DNA from: an uncultured Actinomycetes bacterium
Lineage (GTDB): Bacteria > Actinomycetota > Actinomycetes > Mycobacteriales > Nakamurellaceae
Length of the DNA: 64,000 bases
Direction of reading: 5' to 3'
NCBI GenBank assembly: GCA_937926105.1
Contig: CALANS010000163.1
Coordinates: forward strand, 35,712 to 99,711
Both the position numbers and the translations under genes were made by a program. Of the stretch, positions 52,834 to 62,013 are shown one piece after another (positions within the stretch are counted from its first letter, which is position 1; every line of letters begins with the position of its first letter). The notes below the pieces were generated by a model. That model had not been told where the DNA came from. It saw only the letters and a program-made list of their open reading frames with translations, and made no database searches.

Positions 52834-53322
52834 TCAGCGGCGGCTGAGCCGGGACCAGTCGTTGTCCGGTAGGACGATCTCGCTCAGTGCGAGGACGGTG
52901 CGCCAGATGCGTTGTTGGCCGGCGAAGGCGGCCTGGTCGTGGCAGATCCAGGTGACGCGGCCGATGGTGGCGTGCAGGCCGCCGGGCCCGGGGCGGACGA
53001 AGGGGGTGTCGCGGCCGATGGCGCTGATTGCGATGGTGGGCGGGTCAACGGCGTGGTCGGTGTTGTCGGCGAGGCGCCGCTCGGCGGGGAGCCGGTCTGC
53101 GAGGAGTTGGGCGTTGCGGGTGAGCCAGGCGGCGGCGTAGGTGCGGGCGGCGAACCGGTCTTTGAGGAAGATCAGGCAGGCGCCGGAGGCGACGGTGATC
53201 TGCGAGTCGGGCGAGCCGTCTCCGTGGGTGGAGAAGGAGAACTCGGGTTCGCCAGCCAGGTGGATGGTGATTCGGACCAGTTGGCGCAGCGGGCTGATGT
53301 CGGGTTGCTGGATGGTGGACAT
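52834..53322 (-). CDS. Hypothetical protein of the mobilization region
   Basis: 162 residues from MSTIQQPDIS with AGAGGGG upstream. Not recognised. Composition is that of a soluble globular protein, with regions FSTHGDGSPDSQITV, AARTYAAAWLTRNAQLLADRLP and GRVTWICHDQAAFAGQQRIWRTVLALSEIVLPD. No signal peptide, membrane segment or coiled coil. Convergent with the HNH-like gene. The promoter is presumably in the 390-bp gap upstream. Confidence 0.55.
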   Translation of the reverse strand: MSTIQQPDISPLRQLVRITIHLAGEPEFSFSTHGDGSPDSQITVASGACLIFLKDRFAARTYAAAWLTRNAQLLADRLPAERRLADNTDHAVDPPTIAISAIGRDTPFVRPGPGGLHATIGRVTWICHDQAAFAGQQRIWRTVLALSEIVLPDNDWSRLSRR

Positions 53323-53711
53323 GACGTTCCCCTCTGGCTGCGCGCGTTCGGCGGAGCCACGAAGAGGCGGTGGGGTTGTGGGTGGACTGTCAAGGGCTTC
53401 GAGCCGCTGGCCGGATCGGTGTCGACCTCGGGGTCCCCGCGTGCGGGGTGGGGTCGGCCCGATCGGGTCGGCGGCGTCCCTTGACAGGCCGGGGCCCCGG
53501 CCCCGCAGGCTTGGAGTGCTCAGACGAACCCCAAGGTGACCACCGGTCGGTAGGCCGCCAGCCGGGCTGGGCGAGGCGATCACCTCCGGGTTGTGCACAT
53601 CGCCGGTCGGGATGCACATTCCGGCAGCGCGCGGGATGCAGGCGTCCGCTGACTGCGACGATCCGGTGCGACGGCGCACGGTGCGGCGGCGGATCTGATG
53701 GGAGAGCTCTC
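53323..53711. promoter_or_regulatory. Divergent gap with long inverted repeats
   Basis: About 390 bp between divergent genes. CTGTCAAGGG (53387-53396) and CCCTTGACAG (53478-53487) are a perfect 10-bp inverted pair 81 bp apart, each containing a TTGACA hexamer facing inward or outward. Directly after the second copy is the 16-bp palindrome GGCCGGGGCCCCGGCC (53487-53502). No matching -10 was found. Confidence 0.4.
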
Positions 53712-54044
53712 ATGGCGGGCTACATCTGGCGACTTGCGTGCGGCGAGGACAACCGGGTCGGACAGGCGCCGACCATCGCGGACGGGCTTGCAGACCTGCG
53801 CGGTGCGCTGCACGAGTGGGCCGCAACTTCTGCGGGCGACGAGGTTGAGGGCAGCGTTACCGGGCCGGCGGCCGTTGCCCCGTTCTGGATCGGCTGGGGG
53901 CCACTGGGTCCCGCTCGGGGCGGTACCGACCGAGCGACCGAGGTCCGTTGTTGCATCGATGACCTGATCGAGGACATCCGCACGTACCTGCACCAGATAG
54001 CGGACCTCGGCCTTCAGCCGCCAGAAAAACCGCGGACCTGTTAA
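53712..54044 (+). CDS. Hypothetical small protein
   Basis: 110 residues from the ATG at 53712, with GGGAGAG upstream. Sequence features are MAGYIWRLACGED, then TIADGLADLRGALHEWA, and an acidic C-terminal helix TEVRCCIDDLIEDIRTYLHQIADLG. No domain recognised. It is convergent, with 10 bp between stops, with the reverse gene at 54055. Confidence 0.5.
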   Translation: MAGYIWRLACGEDNRVGQAPTIADGLADLRGALHEWAATSAGDEVEGSVTGPAAVAPFWIGWGPLGPARGGTDRATEVRCCIDDLIEDIRTYLHQIADLGLQPPEKPRTC

Positions 54045-54054
54045 ACCTGTGCGG

Positions 54055-54936
54055 CTAGCTGTGAACCGGTGACACTGCGCCCAGGATCCGATATTGGTCA
54101 CGGGCGATGCGGTGGACGAGTGGGTGTCGGATCTTTGGGACCTCCGCGATGGGGTGGTAGCCGGCCCGCATCAGGAGATCGACTGCTTGTGCGCGGGTGT
54201 GCCGCTGCCGGCCGGTGGCTAGGGCGGCGCTGATGAGCGCGGCGTCGCGGCGGTCTGCGGCGCCCGTGTGCTGCCAGCGTCCGTCGGACGAGTCGAAGTG
54301 TGCGCCCAGGACGAGCAGGGCGGCGGCGAGGTGATCGGCTCCGGCGTCGACCGCCATGTGGTGACTGTTTGCGATTGCGTCGGCGACGTCGTCGAGGTAC
54401 AGCGGCCCGACGGCCGCCAGTACTCGCATCCCGATTCGCGCGCCACGGGCAACCCGGGGTGTCAACCAAGCCGGCAGCGCTCCGGGCGATACCGGCGGCG
54501 GTAGGGCCAGCGCGCGGGCCACGCGCGCCCTGCGGGCGTTGTCGATGCGGTCGGTACCGGTCAGGCTCACCTCGGGCCACAGCTCGGGTCGGAGCCTGAC
54601 CGTCCGGCCGAACGTGCTGAGCCGTTCGGCCAGGTGAAGGACTCTCGCCTGGGAGGCGCCTGGGATCTTGTCGTCCGCCGGCGGCGGTATCCCGAGGTTC
54701 GCCAATCCGAGGTAGCGATCGAGGACCGGCCGGTCGAGGTGCGTTGGTGGGTAGACGATGTCGGCTAGCTCGGCGGCGGCCGCGGCGGCGGTGATACTGC
54801 GCAGTGTCGGACCGTACCGCTGGTCACTGTCGCACTCGACATATCTGCCGCCGAGCCGGGCCTCGTCGGGGTCGTCGCCGGTGGCGGTGGCCGGTGCTGG
54901 CTTGTTCACGACAGCGCGCCGGTCAGGCTGGGGCAC
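54055..54936 (-). CDS. Hypothetical protein (helical, possible HTH)
   Basis: 293 residues. The first 35 look disordered. The rest is helical, with IGMRVLAAVGPLYLDDVADAIANSHHMAVDAGADHLAAALLVLG (about 165-210) and RRDAALISAALATGRQRHTRAQAVDLLMRAGYH. The former resembles a duplicated winged-helix or Fe-S-free HTH arrangement. It overlaps the 3' end of the upstream gene by 14 nt, so the two are probably co-expressed. No family recognised. Confidence 0.5.
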   Translation of the reverse strand: MPQPDRRAVVNKPAPATATGDDPDEARLGGRYVECDSDQRYGPTLRSITAAAAAAELADIVYPPTHLDRPVLDRYLGLANLGIPPPADDKIPGASQARVLHLAERLSTFGRTVRLRPELWPEVSLTGTDRIDNARRARVARALALPPPVSPGALPAWLTPRVARGARIGMRVLAAVGPLYLDDVADAIANSHHMAVDAGADHLAAALLVLGAHFDSSDGRWQHTGAADRRDAALISAALATGRQRHTRAQAVDLLMRAGYHPIAEVPKIRHPLVHRIARDQYRILGAVSPVHS

Positions 54937-55789
54937 TGTGGCGTTGTCGCCAGGCCCGCGAACGGCAGGTCGCCGAACAGTATCGGCCGGGTCGGCCGGT
55001 CGTTCGGATCTGCATCGGACGCCCGCACGTCTGGCATGACCGGGCCGCCGGCGACGGCGCTCCCGGCGGCTGACAGGCCGGGCCGTCAGTCACCAGGTCC
55101 GCCGAGGCTGGTGCGGCAGGGGCGGTGATGCCGAGCAGCTCGAGGGGAAGACCGACTCGCGCGGTGACGCGGCCGCGTACCCGGCCAGGCAGGTCCACCG
55201 GCGGCTCCCCCTCCGGCGGGGGAGCGGGGTTCGGTCTGGCCGCGGTCAGCATCACGCCCATGCGGTATTCGTCGCCGCCGGCTAGGCACGCGAGCACATC
55301 GGCGGCGGCCAGAGCGGTGCGGGGCCGACGCCGCGGGTACGCTGTCGCCTCCAGTCGTTCCTCGACGGCGCTCATTGCCGCGAGCGGGTTGCCGCCACGT
55401 GGCATCCCGTGGTCCAGCCAGGCCAGCGCCCAGGCCAGCGACGAGAACCTGCGACGAAACCGCAGCTGGTCGGGGCGAAGTGGGGCGCCGACCCCGTACG
55501 GGTCGAGCAAGCTGGTCCGCGTCTCGAGCATCGCCATGGTGGGCCCGTCGACCCAGGAGCCCACCCAATATGGGCGCTCGTAGCCGACATCAACCGGTAC
55601 CTCGGACAGCTCGGAGAGCACCGACCCCCACTGGCGCGCGCCCGCACGATCCGCTCCCACCCCGCCACTGTGCCACGAAACGAAACGCAATGAGCCGGCG
55701 AGATCGGGTGCGGACCCGCGATCGTGCGGGCACTTCCGGAGGGTTCCCTCCGCCGCCACGCCGCAGCCGGCACAACGACTCAGTCCCAT
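54923..55789 (-). CDS. Hypothetical protein with Cys-rich zinc-finger-like ends
   Basis: 288 residues. Two Cys clusters bracket it: CAGCG near residue 6 and CQTCGRPMQIRTTGRPGRYCSATCRSRAWRQR at the C-terminus (four Cys, a zinc-ribbon-like knuckle also seen at the ends of other actinobacterial plasmid proteins). The middle contains RRFSSLAWALAWLDHGMPRGGNPLAAMSAVEERLEATAYPRRRPRTALAAADVLACLAGGDEYRMGV. Probably DNA- or RNA-binding by the zinc knuckle; function unknown. Confidence 0.55.
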   Translation of the reverse strand: MGLSRCAGCGVAAEGTLRKCPHDRGSAPDLAGSLRFVSWHSGGVGADRAGARQWGSVLSELSEVPVDVGYERPYWVGSWVDGPTMAMLETRTSLLDPYGVGAPLRPDQLRFRRRFSSLAWALAWLDHGMPRGGNPLAAMSAVEERLEATAYPRRRPRTALAAADVLACLAGGDEYRMGVMLTAARPNPAPPPEGEPPVDLPGRVRGRVTARVGLPLELLGITAPAAPASADLVTDGPACQPPGAPSPAARSCQTCGRPMQIRTTGRPGRYCSATCRSRAWRQRHSAPA

Positions 55790-55856
55790 CGGCTAGCGCA
55801 TTGCTTCGGCTGCAGAGGCGTAGCTACCGGGTCAAGTCCGAACCCGGGAACGAATC

Positions 55857-56075
<219 letters not shown>

Positions 56076-56323
56076 TCAGGCCATGACCGCCTGGCCAGCA
56101 AACCCCTCCCATGATGGGACTACGCAGCTGGGCAACCCGCACCAGCGACTAGATTCCCGAATCTGGTCGCCTGAGTCCACGGCTGGCTCGTGCCGATGTA
56201 CCGCAAACCCGTCGGCGACGGCCGAAATCGCGCCCGGTGCTCCCAATTGTGGCTGCACCCCGCACCCGACTGTCCACGCTCTGGCGCGGCTAGGTACAAC
56301 AACAAGCCGGACCTGGCGACGCC

Positions 56324-56500
56324 ATGAGCGCCTGGATCCGCGACCACCTCGAGCACCACATGGCGATCCTCACCAGCCCCGATGGAACGCTGAAGGGCTG
56401 CAACGTCGCCCGTGGCCACCCCAACACCAACACCGTGGCGGCCTGGCCGATCGCTGGGCCGCCGCCCAGCCTCGGAGTCTGTTTCACTTCTGGCAGGTAA
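56324..56500 (+). CDS. Possible small gene
   Basis: 58 residues, MSAWIRDHLEHHMAILTSPD onward, ending LGVCFTSGR. Codon usage is coding-like for the first 45 codons, but no clear ribosome site or family was seen. The surrounding 55.8-56.6 kb has no other convincing gene. Confidence 0.3.
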   Translation: MSAWIRDHLEHHMAILTSPDGTLKGCNVARGHPNTNTVAAWPIAGPPPSLGVCFTSGR

Positions 56501-56600
56501 TCAATCGCCGTACTTGTCCGGGCTCCGTAGCCGCAAGCAGTACGACATAGACCTGCAGTCTGCAGCGACATCTCATGTTTGGCCTGTTGGGCGCCAATCG

Positions 56601-57272
56601 CTACGACTCCTCTGGCGGCCGTAGTGAGATTCGGATGGAGACAGATCGCCGCACCCAGACGACAACCCCGGCGAGGATGGTTAGGACCGCGATCCACCAC
56701 CAGCGGACGCCGGTGTCCATGGCCAGGTCGGGCCGGTAGGCGATGGACAACGGCAAGTATTCGCCCCACGCCGGAGCGGTCGACTGTGCGAGCATGGTCG
56801 CGTAGAGAACCGCAATCCACCCAAGGAGTCCGGCGAGTCGCCCGATCGTGCCGAGGAGGATAACCAGTCCGAGCCCGGCGACGGCGATGTCGCCCGCGAT
56901 TGGTATCAGCACGTGTGCAGGTGGACTGCCTGTGGGTGGGTAGAGCAGTAGCGCCAGGAAGAACACCCCGATCGGTATGACCACTGTGGCGAGGGCACAC
57001 AGTGCCGCGGTCCAGCGGGTGTGGGCGGTGCCGTACCGGTCCCATTGCGGGAGCCGCGGTGCGAGCCCGAGTCCGAGTGCTGCGATGAGGGCCATCGGGA
57101 GGTACTCGAAGGGGGATAGGGGCCGGGGTGCGTAGTTCTGATCACCTACGAATAGCACCGCGTTGGGCCACAGACTTACGTATGGGAACGTGAGGACGAT
57201 TAGTCCCAGTGCGGGGCTTAGGACCCGTGGCCGAAGCGGGAGAAACCACTGCCCAAGCCGCAATCGAGTCAC
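56601..57272 (-). CDS. Polytopic membrane protein, distal gene of the ABC operon
   Basis: 223 residues from a GTG that overlaps the stop of the upstream gene (GTGA). Five or six hydrophobic segments: about 12-32, 48-70, 83-110, 118-145, 150-165 and 192-212. No ATP-binding or enzymatic motif. It probably forms the membrane part of an ABC-2-like exporter with the adjacent protein and the ATPase. A longer frame (to 57476) overlaps the neighbour and was rejected. Confidence 0.65.
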   Translation of the reverse strand: MTRLRLGQWFLPLRPRVLSPALGLIVLTFPYVSLWPNAVLFVGDQNYAPRPLSPFEYLPMALIAALGLGLAPRLPQWDRYGTAHTRWTAALCALATVVIPIGVFFLALLLYPPTGSPPAHVLIPIAGDIAVAGLGLVILLGTIGRLAGLLGWIAVLYATMLAQSTAPAWGEYLPLSIAYRPDLAMDTGVRWWWIAVLTILAGVVVWVRRSVSIRISLRPPEES

Positions 57273-58579
57273 GTTGGACCGGCGCCGACATAGCGGCATG
57301 CCAGGAGTTCGGTGGCGTGCCGGCTGTACCAGGTCAGGACCGCGTTGGATGGCAGTTTGTCCAGCGTGCGACGTAGGGGGTCGTTCGCCCAGGACGGGTC
57401 CTGGTTTCGGGCGATCCACGTTCCCAGATCGAACGCCCAGGTGATTGCCCGCTGGTCGCTGCTGTTCGGATCGCATGCTTCCAGGCCGGAAAGGCCAGTG
57501 CCGATGTCCATCTCCAACGTTCGCACACCACTCATCCCGACCCCCAGACTGATCAGTTGATCCCTTCGATATCTTTGGGCCAGCAGGGACGGAATGGCCT
57601 GGTTGCTGGCCAGGACCTTGATCTGCTGGGGGAAGTACGACCCCATCCGCTCGATGACGGTCCGCGAGCGGCGCATGATCTGGTCGAACATCGGCTGTTG
57701 CTCATCGGTCAGGCAGACCTTGACAGGTGCGAGGGTTCGGCAGGTGATAGGCACTGCCGGGGGTGTGCGGGGAAAAGGCGTGGGCAGGGTCTGCTGCAGG
57801 ACGACCCCTACCATTGCTGCGACGGCCACTGCCCCGACCGATGTGGACAGCCCCCACCGGCCAATGCGTGCTTGGTGCCGGTACCAGACCAGGAGCAGCG
57901 CAACGAGGGCAGCCAGTGACAAGATCCACCAGCAGGCGATCACCACGATCGGGGTGAGGTTCAGCGAGCGGTGGTCCAACGCCGAAGGGGCCGGGAACAT
58001 GAAGAACTCGGTGCTGGTTTGCGGGTCCGGAAGCACCGAGGTGAAGTACAGCGGGATGGCACCGAGCCACCACACGCACCACAGACAAGCCCACAGCACC
58101 GCATGCCACCTGGCCACCATGGTTCCGATGAGGAAGCCAGACGTCACGAAGAAGCACAGCGACAGCACCGGGAACAACAGTGCCTCGATGTAGTAGAGCG
58201 ATCCTCCGGTTGCATGGGAGAACTGCACGAACACCGACGTCCAGCCTCCCACGGCCAGCGCCAGACACCAGGCAGCGGCAATGACGGAGACGATCCTGAT
58301 CCCTTGTCGGCCGGATGCTCGTCGAAGCGTCGGCGCCGCAAGCGGGGATCGCCTATTGGCGAAGCGCTCGGCGATCCAGGTGGCCGCGATGCACGTTACT
58401 GGTCCGGTGATGGCGATCGATTCGCGTAGCATCCCGGATAGGCGACCTCCGGCGACATATGGCCAGCCAGAGGCTTGACCCACGTACAGGTAGCTGACGG
58501 CGGCGACCACCACGGCGGGCACGGCGACCACCCACCACGGCAGCGGCCATGTCAGCCGGGTCAGTTCACGCTTGGCCAT
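57269..58579 (-). CDS. Membrane protein of the ABC operon with extracytoplasmic C-domain
   Basis: 436 residues from MAKRELTRLTWPLPWW. Seven or so hydrophobic segments lie in the first 290 residues. The last 170 residues form a soluble domain with Cys residues (TCRTLAPVKVCLTDEQQ, LEACDPN, LLACRYVG) and no catalytic motif that I recognise; PLLAQRYRRD and WAFDLGTWIARNQDPSW are notable. Its start overlaps the ATPase gene by 14 nt. This topology resembles putative bacteriocin or peptide ABC-2 permeases of actinobacteria. Confidence 0.65.
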   Translation of the reverse strand: MAKRELTRLTWPLPWWVVAVPAVVVAAVSYLYVGQASGWPYVAGGRLSGMLRESIAITGPVTCIAATWIAERFANRRSPLAAPTLRRASGRQGIRIVSVIAAAWCLALAVGGWTSVFVQFSHATGGSLYYIEALLFPVLSLCFFVTSGFLIGTMVARWHAVLWACLWCVWWLGAIPLYFTSVLPDPQTSTEFFMFPAPSALDHRSLNLTPIVVIACWWILSLAALVALLLVWYRHQARIGRWGLSTSVGAVAVAAMVGVVLQQTLPTPFPRTPPAVPITCRTLAPVKVCLTDEQQPMFDQIMRRSRTVIERMGSYFPQQIKVLASNQAIPSLLAQRYRRDQLISLGVGMSGVRTLEMDIGTGLSGLEACDPNSSDQRAITWAFDLGTWIARNQDPSWANDPLRRTLDKLPSNAVLTWYSRHATELLACRYVGAGPT

Positions 58580-59336
58580 GCGCTCGTCTTTGCACCAGGA
58601 GCGCTTCGTAGCCCTTCTCCAACTCCGAGCCTGGCGTGTCCGAGTCTGCGTCAGCAGCCAGCTTTGCCAGTTCGCTCGGGCTGTCCTGAAACAGGACCTG
58701 GCCGCGATCGAGGACGATGATGCTATCGCAGATGGCCAGGACGTCATCGACGAGGTGAGTGGACAACAGGATGCTCCGCCGCGATGACATCGCCCGTAGC
58801 GTTCGGCGCAGCGCTATGCGAATCTCCGGGTCCAGCCCGGCTGTGGGTTCATCCAGGATCAGCAAGTCGGGCCGGTGCGCAATCGCTGTCGCCAGTCCTA
58901 CCCGTTGTCGCTGACCTCCCGACAGCGTTCGCACCCGCCGCCCGGCCAGATCGGCAGCATCAAGGTCGTGCAGCGCCGCCTCGGCGGCGGGGTACGCCTC
59001 CGGGCGCGAGAGCCCTTGCGCCCAGGCCGCGTAGGCTACGGTGTCAAGGACCTTCATCGATCCGACGAGCGGATACCGCTGAGGCAAAACACCGATACGT
59101 CTCCGGATGGACTCTCGACCGGCCACAGTGCCGGAGTCTGCACCGAGCACCGACAGCCGACCTTGTCGTGGAATGAGACGAGTGCCCAAGAGACCAAGCA
59201 GAGTGGACTTGCCCGCGCCATTTGGCCCGAGAAGCCCGGTGATCCCGGCGCCGATCGACAGATCAAGCTCCGAGAACACCGGGCGACGTCCATATTGAAA
59301 CGAGACGACTTCGCACAACGCTACGGCGTCGGTCAC
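58566..59336 (-). CDS. ABC transporter ATP-binding protein
   Basis: 256 residues with all ABC motifs: Walker A GLLGPNGAGKSTLLG (near 34), Q-loop VLPQRYPL, signature LSGGQRQRVG (near 136), Walker B LLILDEPTAGLD (near 158) and H-loop LLSTHLVDD. It is a single short ATPase of the ABC-2/DrrA-like exporter group. The two downstream membrane proteins, with overlapping ends, are the probable permease. Substrate unknown; a small secreted Cys-containing protein is encoded just upstream on the same strand. Confidence 0.88.
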   Translation of the reverse strand: MTDAVALCEVVSFQYGRRPVFSELDLSIGAGITGLLGPNGAGKSTLLGLLGTRLIPRQGRLSVLGADSGTVAGRESIRRRIGVLPQRYPLVGSMKVLDTVAYAAWAQGLSRPEAYPAAEAALHDLDAADLAGRRVRTLSGGQRQRVGLATAIAHRPDLLILDEPTAGLDPEIRIALRRTLRAMSSRRSILLSTHLVDDVLAICDSIIVLDRGQVLFQDSPSELAKLAADADSDTPGSELEKGYEALLVQRRAHGQA

Positions 59337-59375
59337 CCCCCAATCCTCACTAAGATTCCAGTCAGCACCATTGCG

Positions 59376-59831
59376 TTAGAATAGGCAGTCTGAGCTGGAA
59401 CTCGTAAATGAAGCCGTCGTTGAATCGTCATATTTTCCAGTGTAGTCTCTCGCTTCCGTATAGAGGACTCGGTTCTGCGGGCTTCCCCATGTGCAATACC
59501 AACCGTAATGCCATCCACTTTGGGCGTCGGTCTTCTGGTGCATTATCTGGTTCGGTCCGAATAGGTCCCACATCATGGTGACCGTGTATGGGGTAACACA
59601 GCCCGAATATGTGCCGCCGACCCAGACCATGCCGTTCTTCGCGTACGGGGTATCCGCGAGGATGTTACAAGTCATCGGAATGGCGTCGGCTGGACTCACG
59701 ATCGACAACCGCGACGCGAAGGGCGTTGTGCCCGGTCGAGCAGCCTCGCTAGCCATGGCTGGAGATGAAATAAAGGTCAACAAAGTCAAGACTGTAGCGC
59801 CGCCGAATGCAACGATCCGCTTCCAACTCAT
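59376..59831 (-). CDS. Secreted small protein with four cysteines
   Basis: 151 residues from MSWKRIVAFGG (ATG at 59829-59831). A signal peptide ends near residue 28 (SSPAMASEA). The mature part carries four Cys in MTCNIL, SGCVTP, WYCTWG and SDCLF, enough for two disulfides, with many Trp/Tyr/Thr, suggesting a beta-rich exported protein. Third codon positions are less GC-rich than in most of the window, a sign of separate origin. Immediately upstream of the ABC operon; it could be its cargo or a sensor. Confidence 0.65.
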   Translation of the reverse strand: MSWKRIVAFGGATVLTLLTFISSPAMASEAARPGTTPFASRLSIVSPADAIPMTCNILADTPYAKNGMVWVGGTYSGCVTPYTVTMMWDLFGPNQIMHQKTDAQSGWHYGWYCTWGSPQNRVLYTEARDYTGKYDDSTTASFTSSSSDCLF

Positions 59832-60126
59832 CACGTGCTCCTTCGAACGATTGATCGACCTTGTACGTCGTGCAGAAGGCGAGTCACCCAGCTGGTAGTA
59901 GCTGCGTCTTCGCGCGGCGCCTGCTGCGCGTCGCAGATCAGCGACACCGTCCCGCGGATCCGTCATCTGGTTATGACGTTCCGGGCCGGGTCGTTGCAGC
60001 GTGCTGTATCACAAATTCATAACGATTGCCGGTGCCTCCACGGATAGGTGGCGTGTTCACCGATGTGGGCCCGTTCTCTCCTCCTCATCCTTGCTCCTTC
60101 GCCCGCGTCGGTGCATGCTGAGCCGT

Positions 60127-60714
60127 ATGGCCCCTTCACCCAGTTCGTGGTGGGGGAGTGGGCTGATCCGTTCTGAGGCGCCTTTCGCGCAGTTCTATCT
60201 GCATTACGTCGATCGTGTTTATCGCCATTGCCTCAGCCGAGCCGCTCATCCTGAGGATGCCGAGGACATTACGGCCGCTGTTTTCGTAGTGGCCCTCGAA
60301 AACCCCGATAAATTGAGGCGCCTCGACGAGGCGTACATCCTCCCTTGGCTCATCGCCACTGCCAACAATCTTATTCACGAGCATGAACGCAGTATTCGGC
60401 GAGTACGTGCGCTGCTTACCCGTCTGCCGCCACCTCGCGTCGTACCGGATCACGCGGAAAGCGTGGTCCAAGACGAATGGGATCGCGACGCCCTGCGGCG
60501 TGCACGACTCGTCCTCAAATCGCTCAACGAGTCGGATCGAGAGATCATTGAGTTGTGCGTGCTCCAAGGCATGCCGCCTTCCGCTGTAGCTACAAACGGA
60601 ACGCCAGCAGGGACCGTCCGGTCACAACTGTCACGAGCCCTTAGACGCGCAAGACTTGCATACGATGCGACCTCATCCCGGGAACCAGCGCCAGATCGGA
60701 GCAGCGCGTCGTGA
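60127..60714 (+). CDS. ECF-type RNA polymerase sigma factor
   Basis: 195 residues from the ATG at 60127; another ATG lies at 60118. Region 2 includes PFAQFYLHYVDRVYRHCLSRAAHPEDAEDITAAVFVVAL and region 4 LVLKSLNESDREIIELCVLQGMPPSAVATNGTPAGTVRSQLSRALRRAR. Region 3 is absent, as in ECF factors. It overlaps the next gene by GTGA, so a membrane partner is co-translated. Third codon positions are notably more AT-rich than in neighbouring blocks. Confidence 0.82.
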   Translation: MAPSPSSWWGSGLIRSEAPFAQFYLHYVDRVYRHCLSRAAHPEDAEDITAAVFVVALENPDKLRRLDEAYILPWLIATANNLIHEHERSIRRVRALLTRLPPPRVVPDHAESVVQDEWDRDALRRARLVLKSLNESDREIIELCVLQGMPPSAVATNGTPAGTVRSQLSRALRRARLAYDATSSREPAPDRSSAS

Positions 60715-61244
60715 GCCACGATTTCGACAGAGCCATGCGGGACTTGTCGAAACGGCACGTCTCGGAGCCTACTAGAAGGCGACACCTTGAGATGTTTGCG
60801 TGCCTGGCTGCCTCGAGGGATCGGCGTCGCCGTCGAAGACGCATCGCGATCCTGACGACTTGTGGGGTCCTCGGGCTGAGCGCAGCCGGCGTGGGTACGG
60901 CTGCCGCGCTTGGTGTATTTGCACAGGCGCCAACGGATCGGCACATAGCCCATTGCTACGCCACCCCAGACCTGCACGATCCTGGAAACTACTCAGACAT
61001 TTCCATACTGGACGGGTCCAGTCTTGGGGATGTCGCCAAGGAGGCGATTGACATCTGTCACGAACAGTGGCGTCTGGGCCAACTGAACAAGACGAGCCCG
61101 AAAGTTCGGCCGCCGCAAGCAGAGACTATTGCCCAACCCGCCCCGAGCTTGATCGCGTGCGTGCTTCCCTCAGGACAGGTTGGCGTCTTTCCAGGCAATG
61201 AAAGCACATGTGCGAGTCTCAACCTCCCGCTGGCGCTGCCATGA
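60711..61244 (+). CDS. Membrane partner (candidate anti-sigma) of the ECF factor
   Basis: 177 residues. A charged cytoplasmic N-terminus with an Arg-rich stretch (RDRRRRRRRIAIL) precedes one membrane helix (about 45-70). An extracytoplasmic domain with Cys in HIAHCYAT, IDICHEQW, LIACVLPS and ESTCASLN may hold two disulfides. The gene order matches the sigma/anti-sigma pair at 30652-32012, though sequence resemblance is slight. No zinc-binding motif seen. Confidence 0.65.
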   Translation: MSHDFDRAMRDLSKRHVSEPTRRRHLEMFACLAASRDRRRRRRRIAILTTCGVLGLSAAGVGTAAALGVFAQAPTDRHIAHCYATPDLHDPGNYSDISILDGSSLGDVAKEAIDICHEQWRLGQLNKTSPKVRPPQAETIAQPAPSLIACVLPSGQVGVFPGNESTCASLNLPLALP

Positions 61245-61308
61245 GGGCGGGCACTCGCTCATACGCCCGCCGCGAACCCCAGGGTTCCACTCTTACAAAG
61301 GAGAACCG

Positions 61309-61809
61309 ATGCGTGCACTAATCGTGTCAGTCATATTGGCGACAACAGCCACCGCAGCAGCCGCGCTCGCTCCGCTTGCCAATGTACCGACCACCGTCAC
61401 ACCGTATTGTGCTTCGTCTGTAGACGGGCCAGAAACGATGATTTGCGCGGCCAGTCAGGGCGAATTGAACCGCGCCTGGAACGAATCCGACCTCTCGGAA
61501 ACGAGCACCGTTCTGATCGCGATACTGTACGACAACGCGAACATGGATGGCAGTGCTGGGTCGTGGGCGATATACGCGGGAGCCCAGTGCACAACCAGCG
61601 TGTCCAACATCGACTATTCGATAAGCGACCTTGGATCGTGGCGGGATCGCGTGTCGTCCTTTCAAAGCTACGGCAACTGCGCCACCCGACTGTGGTCGGG
61701 AACGGGCTTTGGTGGGACCGCATATCCGAGCGCCACGGGGTGGGCCGTGAGCGCGACGTACGTGGGCGCGGCATTCAACGACAAGGCGCGGTCTGCGCAG
61801 TTCTCTTGA
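61309..61809 (+). CDS. Secreted peptidase-inhibitor I36-like / crystallin-fold protein
   Basis: 166 residues with AAAGGAG before the ATG at 61309. A signal peptide ends near residue 22. The domain SDLGSWRDRVSSFQSYGNCATRLWSGTGFGG follows the beta/gamma-crystallin and I36 peptidase-inhibitor pattern (W.D..SS...G.C...L......GG). Cys pairs suggest disulfides. It lies 64 bp after the anti-sigma-like gene and may be part of the sigma regulon. Target unknown. Confidence 0.65.
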   Translation: MRALIVSVILATTATAAAALAPLANVPTTVTPYCASSVDGPETMICAASQGELNRAWNESDLSETSTVLIAILYDNANMDGSAGSWAIYAGAQCTTSVSNIDYSISDLGSWRDRVSSFQSYGNCATRLWSGTGFGGTAYPSATGWAVSATYVGAAFNDKARSAQFS

Positions 61810-61913
61810 GTTCCGCTGCCAGGGACAGGAGCGGGTGTCGCAGTCAGTACAGAGGCGCCACCCAGGCCCGACAAGGTACCGGCGCAGGCTCGCATCGCGG
61901 GCGACCCTCGACA

Positions 61914-62013
61914 GTTTCAGGGAAGCTCATTGGGGCGCCCGCCTTGTGATTGCGGCTCGCGACGTGACAGGTCGTCAACGCGTACCGCCGCCGCGCACCG
62001 AACTTGCCGCCCA
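61914..62013 (+). repeat. 100-bp direct repeat flanking the IS, left copy
   Basis: Identical over 100 bp to 63657-63756. Both begin GTTTCAGGGAAGCTCATTGG and end AACTTGCCGCCCA. The copies abut the IS ends exactly, which is what a target-site duplication looks like. Confidence 0.9.
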
